Shown here: one piece after another, positions 8,365 to 16,484 of the stretch
Layout: each line of letters begins with the position of its first letter
How positions within the stretch are numbered: the stretch's first letter is position 1
Origin: Anaerolineales bacterium
GTDB lineage: Bacteria; Chloroflexota; Anaerolineae; Anaerolineales; Villigracilaceae
DNA length: 44,371 nucleotides
Direction: 5' to 3'
NCBI GenBank assembly: GCA_016934715.1
Contig: JAFGSI010000045.1
Span: forward strand, 1 to 44,371
Notes under the pieces: model-generated
What the model was told of the DNA's origin: nothing
Databases searched by the model: none
The model's input: the letters and a program-made list of their open reading frames with translations, nothing else
Position numbers and translations under genes: made by a program

Positions 8365-9003
8365 TTATTTCTTCTTCTGGGAATTCTTGAAGTCTTCCAG
8401 GATCTGGTAGATCTGGCTCAACTCGGCCTGGATCTCGTCGCGGTCGTTCTTGGCCTGCTGGAGCAGGGTCTCAAAGGCCGGCCGCTGGTTGGGCGGCAGG
8501 GTGGTCAGCAGGCGCTCGGTGCGGGCGATCTGGGTGTTCTTGTGGCGCAGCTTGTGCTCCAGGCGCTCGCGGTAGCCGGTGTAGAATTCCGCCTCGCCCA
8601 GCGGCTTGCGGACCGGCTCCGGCCCCATGGTGAGCAGTTCGGCGATGGTCAGCAGGAATTCCTCGGTGTCGATCGGTTTCTCGATGAAGCGGGCCGCCCC
8701 CAGGCTGATGGCAAATTCCTTGTCCTCGGGGGTGACGTAGGTGGCTGAAAGGAAGATGATCGGCAGGTCCTGGGTCTGCGGGGTGGTGCGAATGCGGTGG
8801 GCCAGGGCGTAGCCGTCCATTTTGGGCATCAGGATGTCGGTAATCAACAGTGCCGGGCGTTCGTTCTGGATTATCGCCCAGGCTTCCTGGCCGTCCCTGG
8901 CGGTAATCACCGGGTAACCCTTGAAGCGCAGGGTCACCTCGAGCAGTTCCAGGACGTTGCTGACGTCTTCGACGACGAGAAGAGGACCATGAGGTATGTT
9001 CAT
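8365..9003 (-). CDS. Single-domain response regulator with C-terminal coiled coil
   Basis: About 212 residues. Residues 5-120 are a CheY-like receiver domain with the acidic pair in VVEDV, the phosphoacceptor Asp in LLITDILMPKMDG (about residue 56), the switch residues in IFLSAT and the conserved lysine in IEKPID. No DNA-binding or enzymatic output domain follows. The last about 80 residues are charged, look helical and end in a lysine run, which suggests a partner-interaction coiled coil. No histidine kinase is nearby. An upstream ATG at 9012 would add three residues, but it directly abuts a TACAAT -10 box (9013-9018), so 9003 is preferred. It is co-transcribed with the IMPase gene. Confidence 0.85.
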   Translation of the reverse strand: MNIPHGPLLVVEDVSNVLELLEVTLRFKGYPVITARDGQEAWAIIQNERPALLITDILMPKMDGYALAHRIRTTPQTQDLPIIFLSATYVTPEDKEFAISLGAARFIEKPIDTEEFLLTIAELLTMGPEPVRKPLGEAEFYTGYRERLEHKLRHKNTQIARTERLLTTLPPNQRPAFETLLQQAKNDRDEIQAELSQIYQILEDFKNSQKKK

Positions 9004-9075
9004 AGCTTCCATATTGTAGTCCCCTTTGGATGGTTGGGCAAGAGAAATCCTTACAGGATTGATAACCTGGCGGGC

Positions 9076-9261
9076 CTAGAACAGGCCAAAGGAGCGCAGC
9101 AGGGCCAGGGCGGCGACCAGGATCACGATCCCCAGGCAGCCGAAGGCCAGGATCTTGGAAGTGACCTTCAGCACGAAGCGGATCACGGCGAATGCTGCCA
9201 GCAGGGTCAGAATGGCGATCGCCCACCAGATGAAATTGCCCCAGTCGATGGAAATGGACAT
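9076..9261 (-). CDS. Small two-helix membrane protein, unknown function
   Basis: A 61-residue protein with two predicted transmembrane helices: residues about 10-30 (WWAIAILTLLAAFAVIRFV) and about 37-57 (ILAFGCLGIVILVAALALL), with a single lysine-containing turn between. AGGAGA lies before the ATG, which supports expression. It follows hutI by 9 nt on the same strand and may be co-transcribed with it. I recognise no family. Confidence 0.6.
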   Translation of the reverse strand: MSISIDWGNFIWWAIAILTLLAAFAVIRFVLKVTSKILAFGCLGIVILVAALALLRSFGLF

Positions 9262-9270
9262 ATGCTTCTC

Positions 9271-10551
9271 CTAGGCAGATTGAACGGTCTCTCCATTGAC
9301 CGCGAAGACCCGGCCGCGCTTGACCACGCTGCGGACCAGGTTGGTCCCGAAGCGGTACCCCAACTGGCGGTAGTCGGGGACATCCAAAATCAGCAGGTCG
9401 GCCTGTTTGCCGGGTTCGAGCGAGCCGACCCGGTCGGCGCGCCGGATGGCGTGAGCGGCGTTGATCGTCGCCGCGGCAATCGCCTGGGCGGGGGTCAGTT
9501 TCAGGGCCCGGCAGGCCAGGGCGATGACGAACTGCATTGATTCGTTCCAGGCAGTGCCGGGGTTGCAGTCTGTGGCCACAGCCAGGATGCCGCCGGCTTC
9601 CAGGATCGCCCGGGCGGGGGTGTACTCCCTTTCGGCCAGCCCGAAGGGGGTGCAGGGCAGCGAGACAGCGACCGTCTCAGACCTGCCCAGGGCAGCAATA
9701 TCGGCTGCCGAGGTCTTGACCAGGTGATCGGCCGAGGCCGCGCCCAACTCGACTCCCAGGCTGGTCCCGCCCAGGTTGTCGAACTCGTCGGCGTGGATCT
9801 TGAGCGGGAAGCCCAGTTCTTTGGCTTTGGTGAGAATTTGTTTGCTCTGCTTCAGGTCGAAGGCCTGGTTCTCGCAGAAGACATCGACGAAGGGTAGCGG
9901 CCGCCCGGCCAGCGCGGGTTGGCTGTGCCACCAGGCCAGCACGCTTGGGAGCATCTCGCTGCAGATCAGATCGGTGTAGCCCTGCGGGTCGGTTCGGTAC
10001 TCGGGGGCTACGGCATGGGCACCCAGGAAGGTCGGGACGATCTCGAGCGGCCCCTCGGCGTCGAGGGCCAGCAGGGTCTGGAGCAGTTTTTGTTCGCTTT
10101 CGGTCTCCAGGCCGTAGCCGGTCTTGGCCTCGACGGTGGTCGTGCCGTGGGCGAACATGCGCCGGGCGCGAGCCCGGGTCTGTTCGAGCAGGGCTTCGGG
10201 GGAGGCTGCCCGGCTGGCCCGCACGGTGGACAGGATCCCCCCGCCAGCAGCCAGGATGTCGAGGTAGTGGGCCCCGGCCATCTTCATCTCGAACTCGGCG
10301 GCCCGGTCCCCGGCCCAGACCAGGTGGGTGTGCGGGTCGACCAGGCCGGGCAGGACGACGCTGCCGGAGGCGTCCAGGCGGGGTTCATCGGGGTGGGCGG
10401 CCAGCAGGGTGGGGGTCTGGCCGATGGCAGCGATTTCTCCGTCACGAACCAGCACGGCACCGTTCTCGATCAGGCCGAGGGTCCCGAGATCCGGTCCGCG
10501 CTGCGGGCCGCCCTGGAGGGTAAGGAGTTGGGAAGCAGAGTGGATCAGCAT
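9271..10551 (-). CDS. hutI: Imidazolonepropionase
   Basis: This 426-residue amidohydrolase converts imidazolone-5-propionate to N-formimino-L-glutamate, the third step of histidine degradation. Metal-binding HTHLVWAGDRAAEFEMKM is near 74-91. Further signatures are AGGGILSTVRASR (about 103-115), KTGYGLETESE (about 143-153), HADEFDNLGG (about 254) and ATDCNPGT (about 330). The length is as expected (400-430). The gene appears leaderless: TAAATT lies exactly 6 nt before ATG and there is no ribosome binding site. Urocanate hydratase, the preceding enzyme, is encoded about 20 kb away at 29911. Confidence 0.95.
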   Translation of the reverse strand: MLIHSASQLLTLQGGPQRGPDLGTLGLIENGAVLVRDGEIAAIGQTPTLLAAHPDEPRLDASGSVVLPGLVDPHTHLVWAGDRAAEFEMKMAGAHYLDILAAGGGILSTVRASRAASPEALLEQTRARARRMFAHGTTTVEAKTGYGLETESEQKLLQTLLALDAEGPLEIVPTFLGAHAVAPEYRTDPQGYTDLICSEMLPSVLAWWHSQPALAGRPLPFVDVFCENQAFDLKQSKQILTKAKELGFPLKIHADEFDNLGGTSLGVELGAASADHLVKTSAADIAALGRSETVAVSLPCTPFGLAEREYTPARAILEAGGILAVATDCNPGTAWNESMQFVIALACRALKLTPAQAIAAATINAAHAIRRADRVGSLEPGKQADLLILDVPDYRQLGYRFGTNLVRSVVKRGRVFAVNGETVQSA

Positions 10552-10557
10552 GGGGTT

Positions 10558-10563
10558 AATTTA
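10558..10563 (-). promoter_or_regulatory. Leaderless-type -10 element of hutI
   Basis: The minus strand reads TAAATT, then AACCCC, then ATG. The spacing of 6 nt places the transcription start at the start codon. There is no Shine-Dalgarno sequence. No clear -35 box is seen. Confidence 0.45.
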
Positions 10564-10707
10564 CCATAGATGCGTGCGGAAAAGAAATACCCCGGGAAGG
10601 TGTTCGGTGAAAACGGAGTGGATCAGGCGTTCAGGCAACCTGCCAGTCCGACAGGGTGTCGAAATCCTGCTGATCGGATGGTCCCGCGGGATGCTCCAGG
10701 GAACGGA

Positions 10708-11862
10708 TTAAAGCCGTTGGCGCAGGCTGCGCAGTGCCAGCATGGCCAACAGGTTGAAGAGCAGCGACCCGCTGACGACCAGCCAGAATCCGGCCCCATA
10801 AAGCCACGGCCCGACAAAGGCCCCCAGGCCCCGGCCGAGTGACAGGGCGGCGACGTTGAAAGCCATCAGGGTGGCGCGGGCCCCTGGCAGGATCTCACTC
10901 ATCAGCGGCAGGGTGCTGACCAGGGCGAACTCGAAGGTGATGTAAAAGCAGAACAGCCCGACCAGAGCCCCGGCCTCGCTGCGCCCCAGCCAGGGCAGGG
11001 CCAGGGCAGCCAGGGAGTTGAGGCTCAGCCCCAGGTTGATGGCACGCGGCTTACCCAGCCGGTCGACGAAGGCCGCCACCAGCCCTTCGCCACCCAGTTC
11101 GGAAAGCCCGATCACGGCCGAGGCCGCGCCCAATGCGGCGATCTGCAACCCGAAGGACTCCTCCAGCCAGACGCCGAAGATCAGGTTGACGACCTCGTTG
11201 GCCGCGCTGGAGAACAGCCCAACCGCCAGCCCGGTCAGAGCAGGGAGCGAGGTCAGCACCAGGCGAAAGTTGCCTTTCCAGCCGGCGGTTTTGCCGGTTG
11301 GCCGATCTGCTTCTTCTTTGGGGAGCAGCCAAAAAAGGCCGGCAAAAATCAGGCTTCCAAGGATCGCCATCAGGGGGAAGGGTGCCATCCAGCCGTTGCG
11401 GGCGATCAGGAAGCCGATCAACGGGACGCCCAGGATGAAAGCCAGCGACCAGCTGAACTCGGTGATGGCGATCGTCCGCCCGCGGCGTTCGTAGGGCACC
11501 CGGTCGCCCAGGTAGGCCAGCATCGATGGATCGAAGACGTACTTGCCGAGGGTGGAGAGCAGGATGGCCACCACCAGGCCCGGGAAGACCGGCCAGAAGA
11601 CCACCACCGCTGCCCCCAGACTGAACAGGCCGATTCCGAGCAGCATGCCGAAACGCCGCCCGAGCCGGTCGGACAGCACGGCCGTGAACGGCCCCAGAGT
11701 CCCGACCAGGCTGCGGGCGGTCAGGGCGTAGGACATGGCGGCGATGTCGACGCCCACGCCGCGCCCCAGCACGGCCAGAAATGGATAGACCATCCTGTGC
11801 AGGCTGTTCAGGATGGTCCGGATGAGGGTGAAGGAGAGGAGTTGAAGGCGAAGTTGTTTCAC
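10708..11862 (-). CDS. MFS transporter
   Basis: About 384 residues with the 12-helix major facilitator layout. The first half ends in a charged cytoplasmic loop (LPKEEADRPTGKTAGWKGN, about 190-208). The loop between helices 2 and 3 carries the MFS-A-like motif SDRLGRRFG, and GDRVPYERRGR occurs later in the first half. The substrate cannot be read from sequence. Three in-frame GTG codons are possible starts (11877, 11874, 11862). 11862 is chosen because it forms a GTGA overlap with the upstream membrane-protein gene. It is last in the unit starting at 12455. Confidence 0.8.
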   Translation of the reverse strand: MKQLRLQLLSFTLIRTILNSLHRMVYPFLAVLGRGVGVDIAAMSYALTARSLVGTLGPFTAVLSDRLGRRFGMLLGIGLFSLGAAVVVFWPVFPGLVVAILLSTLGKYVFDPSMLAYLGDRVPYERRGRTIAITEFSWSLAFILGVPLIGFLIARNGWMAPFPLMAILGSLIFAGLFWLLPKEEADRPTGKTAGWKGNFRLVLTSLPALTGLAVGLFSSAANEVVNLIFGVWLEESFGLQIAALGAASAVIGLSELGGEGLVAAFVDRLGKPRAINLGLSLNSLAALALPWLGRSEAGALVGLFCFYITFEFALVSTLPLMSEILPGARATLMAFNVAALSLGRGLGAFVGPWLYGAGFWLVVSGSLLFNLLAMLALRSLRQRL

Positions 11863-12455
11863 CGTGATAACCACCACCTGGCCAGAGAATAGGCTGCCGC
11901 CAGGGTCAGGAAGATCAGGCCGACGAAGTAAAGCTGGACCGCCAGCAGCCCCGAGCCGAAGATCGGCGAGGGCGGCGGGTGCATGACATAGTCGCTCTGC
12001 GAGAGGCCGACCCGCAGGACGATTAGGAAGAGCAGGTTGCCCAGAGAGGTGATCACGGGATTACCGATCAGGGTCAGGCCGACCTGCAGCAGAACCCCGG
12101 TCACGGCGAAGATGACCGCCAGGCGGAAGCGCGGCTCGACCAGAAACAGGCCGTTCCAATTGGCCTGCATGGCCCACAGCGAGAGCGGCAGGTAGGTGAC
12201 CCAGAAGAAGATTCCGCTGCGGCCCAGGGCCGCCGACCAGCGCTGGAGATCCTGGCGGTGGAACAGAATGCCCAGCAGACCGGTCAGCCCGGCCGCGGCC
12301 AGGGTCATCTCGGCGGTCAGCGCCCAGGCCCCGTGTAGGTAGACCACCCGCACGTTTCCGCCCAGGGTGCGCTCCTCGGGGCCGATGGCGGTCAGGCCGG
12401 CGACCAGCAGCACGGCCAGGATGAACCAGAAGAAGGGGGATTTGGGACGGGCCAT
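11859..12455 (-). CDS. Integral membrane protein of unknown function
   Basis: A 198-residue, strongly hydrophobic protein with about six predicted helices (for example FFWFILAVLLVAGLTAIG, MTLAAAGLTGLLGILF, LAVIFAVTGVLLQVGLTLIG, LLAVQLYFVGLIFLTLAAAY). The frame is open further upstream to 12620 but that part overlaps the neighbouring lipoprotein gene. ATG 12455 is preferred because TACAAT sits exactly 6 nt before it. The stop overlaps the downstream MFS gene start. The helix pattern vaguely recalls cytochrome c assembly proteins, but I see no haem-handling motif and do not assign that. Confidence 0.65.
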   Translation of the reverse strand: MARPKSPFFWFILAVLLVAGLTAIGPEERTLGGNVRVVYLHGAWALTAEMTLAAAGLTGLLGILFHRQDLQRWSAALGRSGIFFWVTYLPLSLWAMQANWNGLFLVEPRFRLAVIFAVTGVLLQVGLTLIGNPVITSLGNLLFLIVLRVGLSQSDYVMHPPPSPIFGSGLLAVQLYFVGLIFLTLAAAYSLARWWLSR

Positions 12456-12461
12456 GCGTCG

Positions 12462-12467
12462 ATTGTA
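12462..12467 (-). promoter_or_regulatory. Leaderless-type -10 element of the 12455 membrane-protein gene
   Basis: Minus strand: TACAAT, 6 nt (CGACGC), then ATG. There is no ribosome binding site, so a leaderless mRNA is likely. This supports 12455 as the real start and separates the gene from the lipoproteins upstream. Confidence 0.5.
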
Positions 12468-12486
12468 TCCCGCCGGGCTTAATGTT

Positions 12487-13083
12487 TCATGAAATCCAAA
12501 CCAGCACTTGTCCGACCAACAGCCAGGCCCCGTTGACCCAATCGAGCAGGACGTAGTAGCCCGCCCCGTCCAGCCAGTGGCTTTGTGTGCCGACATAGAC
12601 CAGGGCCTGATCCAGCGCATCGTTGAATCCGACCCGTGACAGGGCCGTGATCCCGGGCGCCTCGGGATAGCGGGCGTAGAACATCTCCCAGCCGTTCTGG
12701 TTGATGTCGAACAGATCGCGGCGCTCGGCCATGCTCATCAGGGTGTAGGGGACGCCCAGATCCATTTCGTCCGACAGCTGGCCAGGGTCCGCGTTGCGGG
12801 CCCGGTACCCATCGACGGTTTCCGCCTCGAGGCCCTCCAGGTTAGCACGGACGAGGGCGAGGGTTTCGTCGGTGACCGGGTCGAGGAGGTCGGTCTGGGG
12901 GACCTCCATCAGGACATAGGCCTCGGCGCCGTAGCATTGGGCCAGGACGGTGGCGTAGACGGCCTGCTCGGCGCTCTCCAGGTCCTGGCGGGAGGCGGTC
13001 GGGGCCGGGGATGGAGCTGCTCCGCTCGAGCAGGCGGCCAGGCTGATGCCCAGGACGGTCAGAGAGAACAGAAACTTTCCCAT
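12487..13083 (-). CDS. Predicted lipoprotein, sister of 13096-13674
   Basis: A 198-residue exported protein with a signal peptide and lipobox SLAAC at residues about 14-18, followed by a Ser/Pro/Ala-rich linker. The mature part (EQAVYATVLAQCYGAEAYVLM, GITALSRVGFNDALDQALVYVG, YYVLLDWVNGAWLLVGQV) is homologous over its full length to the gene just upstream. Start: ATG with GGAG 7 nt upstream. The gene follows its sister by 12 nt and so forms an operon. The function is unknown. The C-terminal strand pattern ending in QVLVWIS resembles small alpha-beta extracellular domains, but no catalytic motif is seen. Confidence 0.75.
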   Translation of the reverse strand: MGKFLFSLTVLGISLAACSSGAAPSPAPTASRQDLESAEQAVYATVLAQCYGAEAYVLMEVPQTDLLDPVTDETLALVRANLEGLEAETVDGYRARNADPGQLSDEMDLGVPYTLMSMAERRDLFDINQNGWEMFYARYPEAPGITALSRVGFNDALDQALVYVGTQSHWLDGAGYYVLLDWVNGAWLLVGQVLVWIS

Positions 13084-13095
13084 ACCGGATCTCCG

Positions 13096-13674
13096 TTACG
13101 ACATCCAGACGACGACCTGTTCGATCACCTGCCAGACGCCGTTGACCTGCTCGAGCAGGGCGTAGCTGCCCTCGCCGGACAGCCAGTCGGACTGGATGCC
13201 GATGTAGACCAGGGCCTGGGTCATCTCAGCGTTGAAACCGGCCTGCGAGAGGGTGAGGATGCCGGGCACCCCGGGATAGGCGGTGTAAAATCGCTCCCAG
13301 GCGTCCTCGTTGGCGAAGATCGGCTGCAGGGTCTCGGTATCGACCAGGGTGTAGGCGGCGCCCAGGTCGAGGTCGGGCGGCAGGCGGGATTCGGTCTGGT
13401 TGCGATCCAGGAAGTCGTCAGCCGTCGCCGGGTCCAGGCCGTTCAGTCCTGGCCGGACGGAGCGCTGCAGGACGTCTTCCAGGGAGACGTACGCGCTGGC
13501 CGACTGGGTGGTGTCCATCAGCACATAGGCCTCGGCCGGGTAGAGCGCCTGCAGCACGGCCGTGTAGACCGCGGCCTGCGGATCGGGCGGGGCGGGGGCG
13601 GGCTCCGACATCGGGGTGGTGGAGCAGGCGGCGAGCAGGATGATCGCGATCAGGATGATGGCGGCAGGTTTCAC
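13096..13674 (-). CDS. Predicted lipoprotein, sister of 12487-13083
   Basis: A 192-residue lipoprotein with a GTG start preceded by GAGG at 6 nt. Its signal helix AAIILIAIILLAAC ends in the lipobox LAAC. The mature domain shares AVYTAVLQALYPAEAYVLMD, GILTLSQAGFNAEMTQALVYIG and QVNGVWQVIEQVVVWMS with the next gene, showing tandem duplication. A TATAAT hexamer lies at 13693-13698, so it probably heads the two-gene unit. The function is unknown. Confidence 0.75.
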   Translation of the reverse strand: MKPAAIILIAIILLAACSTTPMSEPAPAPPDPQAAVYTAVLQALYPAEAYVLMDTTQSASAYVSLEDVLQRSVRPGLNGLDPATADDFLDRNQTESRLPPDLDLGAAYTLVDTETLQPIFANEDAWERFYTAYPGVPGILTLSQAGFNAEMTQALVYIGIQSDWLSGEGSYALLEQVNGVWQVIEQVVVWMS

Positions 13675-13692
13675 TGGAGTCCTCCCCCATGA

Positions 13693-13698
13693 TTATAT
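13693..13698 (-). promoter_or_regulatory. -10 element of the lipoprotein pair
   Basis: The minus strand contains TATAAT 17 nt before the GTG start of the first lipoprotein, with GGGGGAGG between. A convincing -35 box is not visible. It lies just downstream of the terminator of the ABC exporter genes. Confidence 0.5.
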
Positions 13699-13710
13699 CC
13701 CACTGGACAG

Positions 13711-13743
13711 AAAAGACGCCCGCCAGTCATTTGGACGGCGGGC
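13711..13743 (-). terminator. Intrinsic terminator of the ABC-2 exporter operon
   Basis: On the minus strand a GCCCGCC-GTC stem pairs with GAC-(A bulge)-GGCGGGC around a 5-nt loop and is followed by TCTTTTCT. It lies 18 nt after the stop of the permease gene. Confidence 0.85.
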
Positions 13744-13760
13744 ATCTGTGTTCGGCGGGT

Positions 13761-15539
13761 TTATCCTTCGGCCAGGCGGGCCAGCCTGCCCCGGGCGACC
13801 AGCAGCGGGACGGAGGCGCAGGCCAGGGTTACTGCCCCGCCGACCAGGGTCCCGGCCAGGTGACCGTAGATCAACGGCCATCCCAGGGCGGAGGCCAGTC
13901 CGAGCGGGCCGACGAACAGTCCGAAGGCCAGCGGCAGGTAGAGCATGGTCAGGATCTGGCCCAGGCAGCCCATCCCGCCGGCGTTCATCTTGCGTGGGTC
14001 GTCCCAGTTAAAGTTGGCTCCGGCGATGCCGAAGGCCAGCAGGATGCCGGTCATTCCACTCAGGCAAAGGGTCATGGCCAGCAGGCCGTACAGGAAGGCC
14101 ACCACTGACATGCCGCGGATGATGGTGATCACCACCAGGAAGACCAGCCCCAGGAGGAAGGTCGGCAGGTACGCCACCAGGAACTTTGCGGCCAGCAGGT
14201 GCCTGCTGTGCACGGGGGAGACCTTGATCATCCAGTAGTTCCTGCCTTCGGCCGAGAAGCCCATTCCGGCCAGGCGTGAGAGCAGCATCCAGCCGACGAA
14301 GAGCGACATGCCAATACTGCTGTAGTCCAGCACCAGCCGGCCGGCTTCCATGAACCAGGCCGGGGCATTGCCTTGCCCGGAAGAGAACTCGACACCTCCG
14401 CGGCCGCGGAAGAGCATCAGGGTGTAGAGGGCACCCAGGATCAGCGGCGAGATCAACTGCGACAGGTTGCGCAGGTCACGCCGCAGGACCATGAAGTCCT
14501 TGACCAGGATGGCCCGCACCGGGTTGGGGATCAGGCGGGCCAAGGGCGAGAGCCGGTCCGTCTGTTCGGCGGAGTGCGGGCGCTTCTCGCGAGCAGTTTT
14601 CTTCTTGCGCTCGACCACCTGCATCCCGGCCCAGCCCGAGTAGTACCAGCGCTCGGCGGTTGCCAGGGCGAACAGGAAGGTCACCCCGGCCAGGCCGAGG
14701 GTCAGGACGGCAAACAGGATCCCGCTCAGCCAGCGGCCCTCGCCGATGTCGACCAGGCCGCGCCCGGCCCAGTTGAGTGGGAGCCAGACGGTGTCGAGGC
14801 GCATCAGGAAGCGGAACAGGCTGCTGGCCTGTTCGCCCGAGACGTCGACGTTGTCGCTGGCCCAGTTGGAGAAGTTGCCCATCTGGCTGCAGAGCATGCC
14901 AAGGGTGGCGCCCAGGAAGCCGAGGATCTCGGCTGCCCGGCGTGGTGGCAGAACCCGCACCACCAGCATGACCAGCAGGGCCGAGAGCCCGGCCGCCGCC
15001 AGGGTCAGGATGACCATCTCAAGCACGACCAGCGGGTAGTAAAGAATGTTGTAATTGCTGGCAATCCCCAGACCGAACAGGACCGGCAGGCCGAACAGGG
15101 CGATCAGGGCGAAGTTGGGCAGCACGGCCTGCAGCAGTTTGGCCACGAACACCGCCCGCAATGGAACCGGGGAACTGAGCAAGAAGTCCATGTCGCGCGA
15201 CAGGTACAGGGCCTGCAGCAGGACCCCGAAGCTGGTCAGCAGGATGCCTACAAACAAGGCCGCCAGGATCAGCACCGGCATGCTTTCGAGCAGGCGGGTC
15301 GCGTCGAGGCCGACGTACTGGGTCAGGTTCGGCGAGCGCAGGAAGCCAAGCAGCAGCCAGCTCAGGAAGAAGATGAAGCCGGCGAAGGCCACCAGCAGCA
15401 GGGTGATGAAGATCGTGCCGATCTTGCGGCTGGTCTTGGCGTGGCGGAAGCTGTTCCAACTGATGCGCACCCGCAGCAGCAGCAGTTTCAAGACCGCGGG
15501 CAGGATCCGCCTGGAGGGGGCGTGGGCCAGGGCGCTCAT
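13761..15539 (-). CDS. ABC-2 type transporter permease (putative exporter)
   Basis: A 592-residue membrane protein encoded directly after, and overlapping by 4 nt, an ABC ATPase gene. Many hydrophobic segments are visible, including GTIFITLLLVAFAGFIFFLS near 40-60, and a central hydrophilic region with basic residues (VVERKKKTAREKRPHS, about 305-320). The two halves resemble each other in layout, which fits a long ABC-2 permease. The exported substrate is unknown. Strand and coupling leave little doubt about partnership with the ATPase. A terminator at 13711 ends the unit. Confidence 0.85.
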   Translation of the reverse strand: MSALAHAPSRRILPAVLKLLLLRVRISWNSFRHAKTSRKIGTIFITLLLVAFAGFIFFLSWLLLGFLRSPNLTQYVGLDATRLLESMPVLILAALFVGILLTSFGVLLQALYLSRDMDFLLSSPVPLRAVFVAKLLQAVLPNFALIALFGLPVLFGLGIASNYNILYYPLVVLEMVILTLAAAGLSALLVMLVVRVLPPRRAAEILGFLGATLGMLCSQMGNFSNWASDNVDVSGEQASSLFRFLMRLDTVWLPLNWAGRGLVDIGEGRWLSGILFAVLTLGLAGVTFLFALATAERWYYSGWAGMQVVERKKKTAREKRPHSAEQTDRLSPLARLIPNPVRAILVKDFMVLRRDLRNLSQLISPLILGALYTLMLFRGRGGVEFSSGQGNAPAWFMEAGRLVLDYSSIGMSLFVGWMLLSRLAGMGFSAEGRNYWMIKVSPVHSRHLLAAKFLVAYLPTFLLGLVFLVVITIIRGMSVVAFLYGLLAMTLCLSGMTGILLAFGIAGANFNWDDPRKMNAGGMGCLGQILTMLYLPLAFGLFVGPLGLASALGWPLIYGHLAGTLVGGAVTLACASVPLLVARGRLARLAEG

Positions 15540-16303
15540 TTCAGGATCTCGGCGATCGCAGCTTCCTCGGCCCCGCCGGTCAGGCTGAGGAAGATGTCTT
15601 CCAGGCTGGCCCCGCCGGTCTGGCCAAGGGTACGCAGTTCGTCCATCGTGCCGATGGCGATGACTTCACCCCGGTTGATGATCCCGATCCGGTCGCACAT
15701 GCGCTCGGCGATCTCCAGGATGTGGGTCGAGAGGAAGACTGCCGCACCGCGGTCGGCCATCTGGCGCAGGATATCCTTGATCAGGCGGGCCGACTTGGGG
15801 TCCAGGCCGACGGTCGGTTCGTCGAGAATCAGCACCTGCGGATCGTGCATCAGGGCAGCGGCCAGGGAGGCCTTCTGCTGCATTCCGTGGCTGAACGAGT
15901 CGACCGTATCGTCGGCGGCGGCGGTCAGGTCGAGGATGCGCAGCAGTTCGTCAATCCGGCGGGTGACTGTCGGACGGTCCATGTCGTACAGGTCGCCGAC
16001 GAAGCGCAGCAGTTCGCGCCCGGTCAGCTTGGCGTACAGGTTGGGCGTGTCCGGAACGTAGCCGCTGGCGGCCTTTGCCAGCAGCGGCTCCCGCTGGACG
16101 TCGTGTCCGGCGACTCGCACGGTCCCGCTTGTGGGCTGCAGCAGACCGACGATCATCTTGATCGTGGTGGTCTTGCCGGCCCCATTGGGACCCAGGAAGC
16201 CGAAGATCTCGCCGCCGTGAACGTCGAAGCTGACGTCCTTGGCGGCGACCTTCTCGCCGTAGCGCTTGGTCAGGTTGCGGGTCTCGATCAGGGTGGTGGA
16301 CAT
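15536..16303 (-). CDS. ABC transporter ATP-binding protein (exporter type)
   Basis: A 255-residue ABC ATPase. Walker A GPNGAGKTTT is at about 39-48, the Q-loop glutamine lies in the VGLLQPTSG region, the signature appears as FSHGMQQKASLAAALMHDP (about 137-155), and Walker B LILDEPTVGLD is at about 158-168, followed by the H-loop LSTHILEIAERM. The FSHGMQQK form of the signature is common in ABC-2 exporter ATPases. Its ATGA overlap with the permease shows a two-component exporter. GAGGAGG precedes the ATG. Confidence 0.92.
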   Translation of the reverse strand: MSTTLIETRNLTKRYGEKVAAKDVSFDVHGGEIFGFLGPNGAGKTTTIKMIVGLLQPTSGTVRVAGHDVQREPLLAKAASGYVPDTPNLYAKLTGRELLRFVGDLYDMDRPTVTRRIDELLRILDLTAAADDTVDSFSHGMQQKASLAAALMHDPQVLILDEPTVGLDPKSARLIKDILRQMADRGAAVFLSTHILEIAERMCDRIGIINRGEVIAIGTMDELRTLGQTGGASLEDIFLSLTGGAEEAAIAEILK

Positions 16304-16430
16304 GGTTCCTCCTCAGGCCATTCTCGGGGCGCGAAGCGGCCCATAACATATACGCAGTTCGCGCCGGAAATATTCGGTTCGTGCTCCTGTGTTGCGCAGA
16401 AGGCCTCAACTCCAAGGCCCCCAAGGTCCA

Positions 16431-16465
16431 CAAAGGAGAACCCGGATGGAGCCTTCGGGTTCTCC
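16431..16465 (-). terminator. Hairpin terminator after the DEAD-box helicase
   Basis: A perfect 10-bp stem GGAGAACCCG/CGGGTTCTCC with an 11-nt loop is followed on the minus strand by only TTTG. It sits about 20 nt downstream of the helicase stop. The weak T-run lowers confidence. Confidence 0.6.
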
Positions 16466-16484
16466 GGGTTTCGTCAGATGTTTC

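Noticed and set aside
14373-16061. 562-codon plus-strand open frame with many Gln/Gly/Ala
   Set aside because: It is antisense to the ABC-2 permease and ATPase genes. The composition is the usual low-complexity shadow of a GC-rich gene, and no domain motif is seen.
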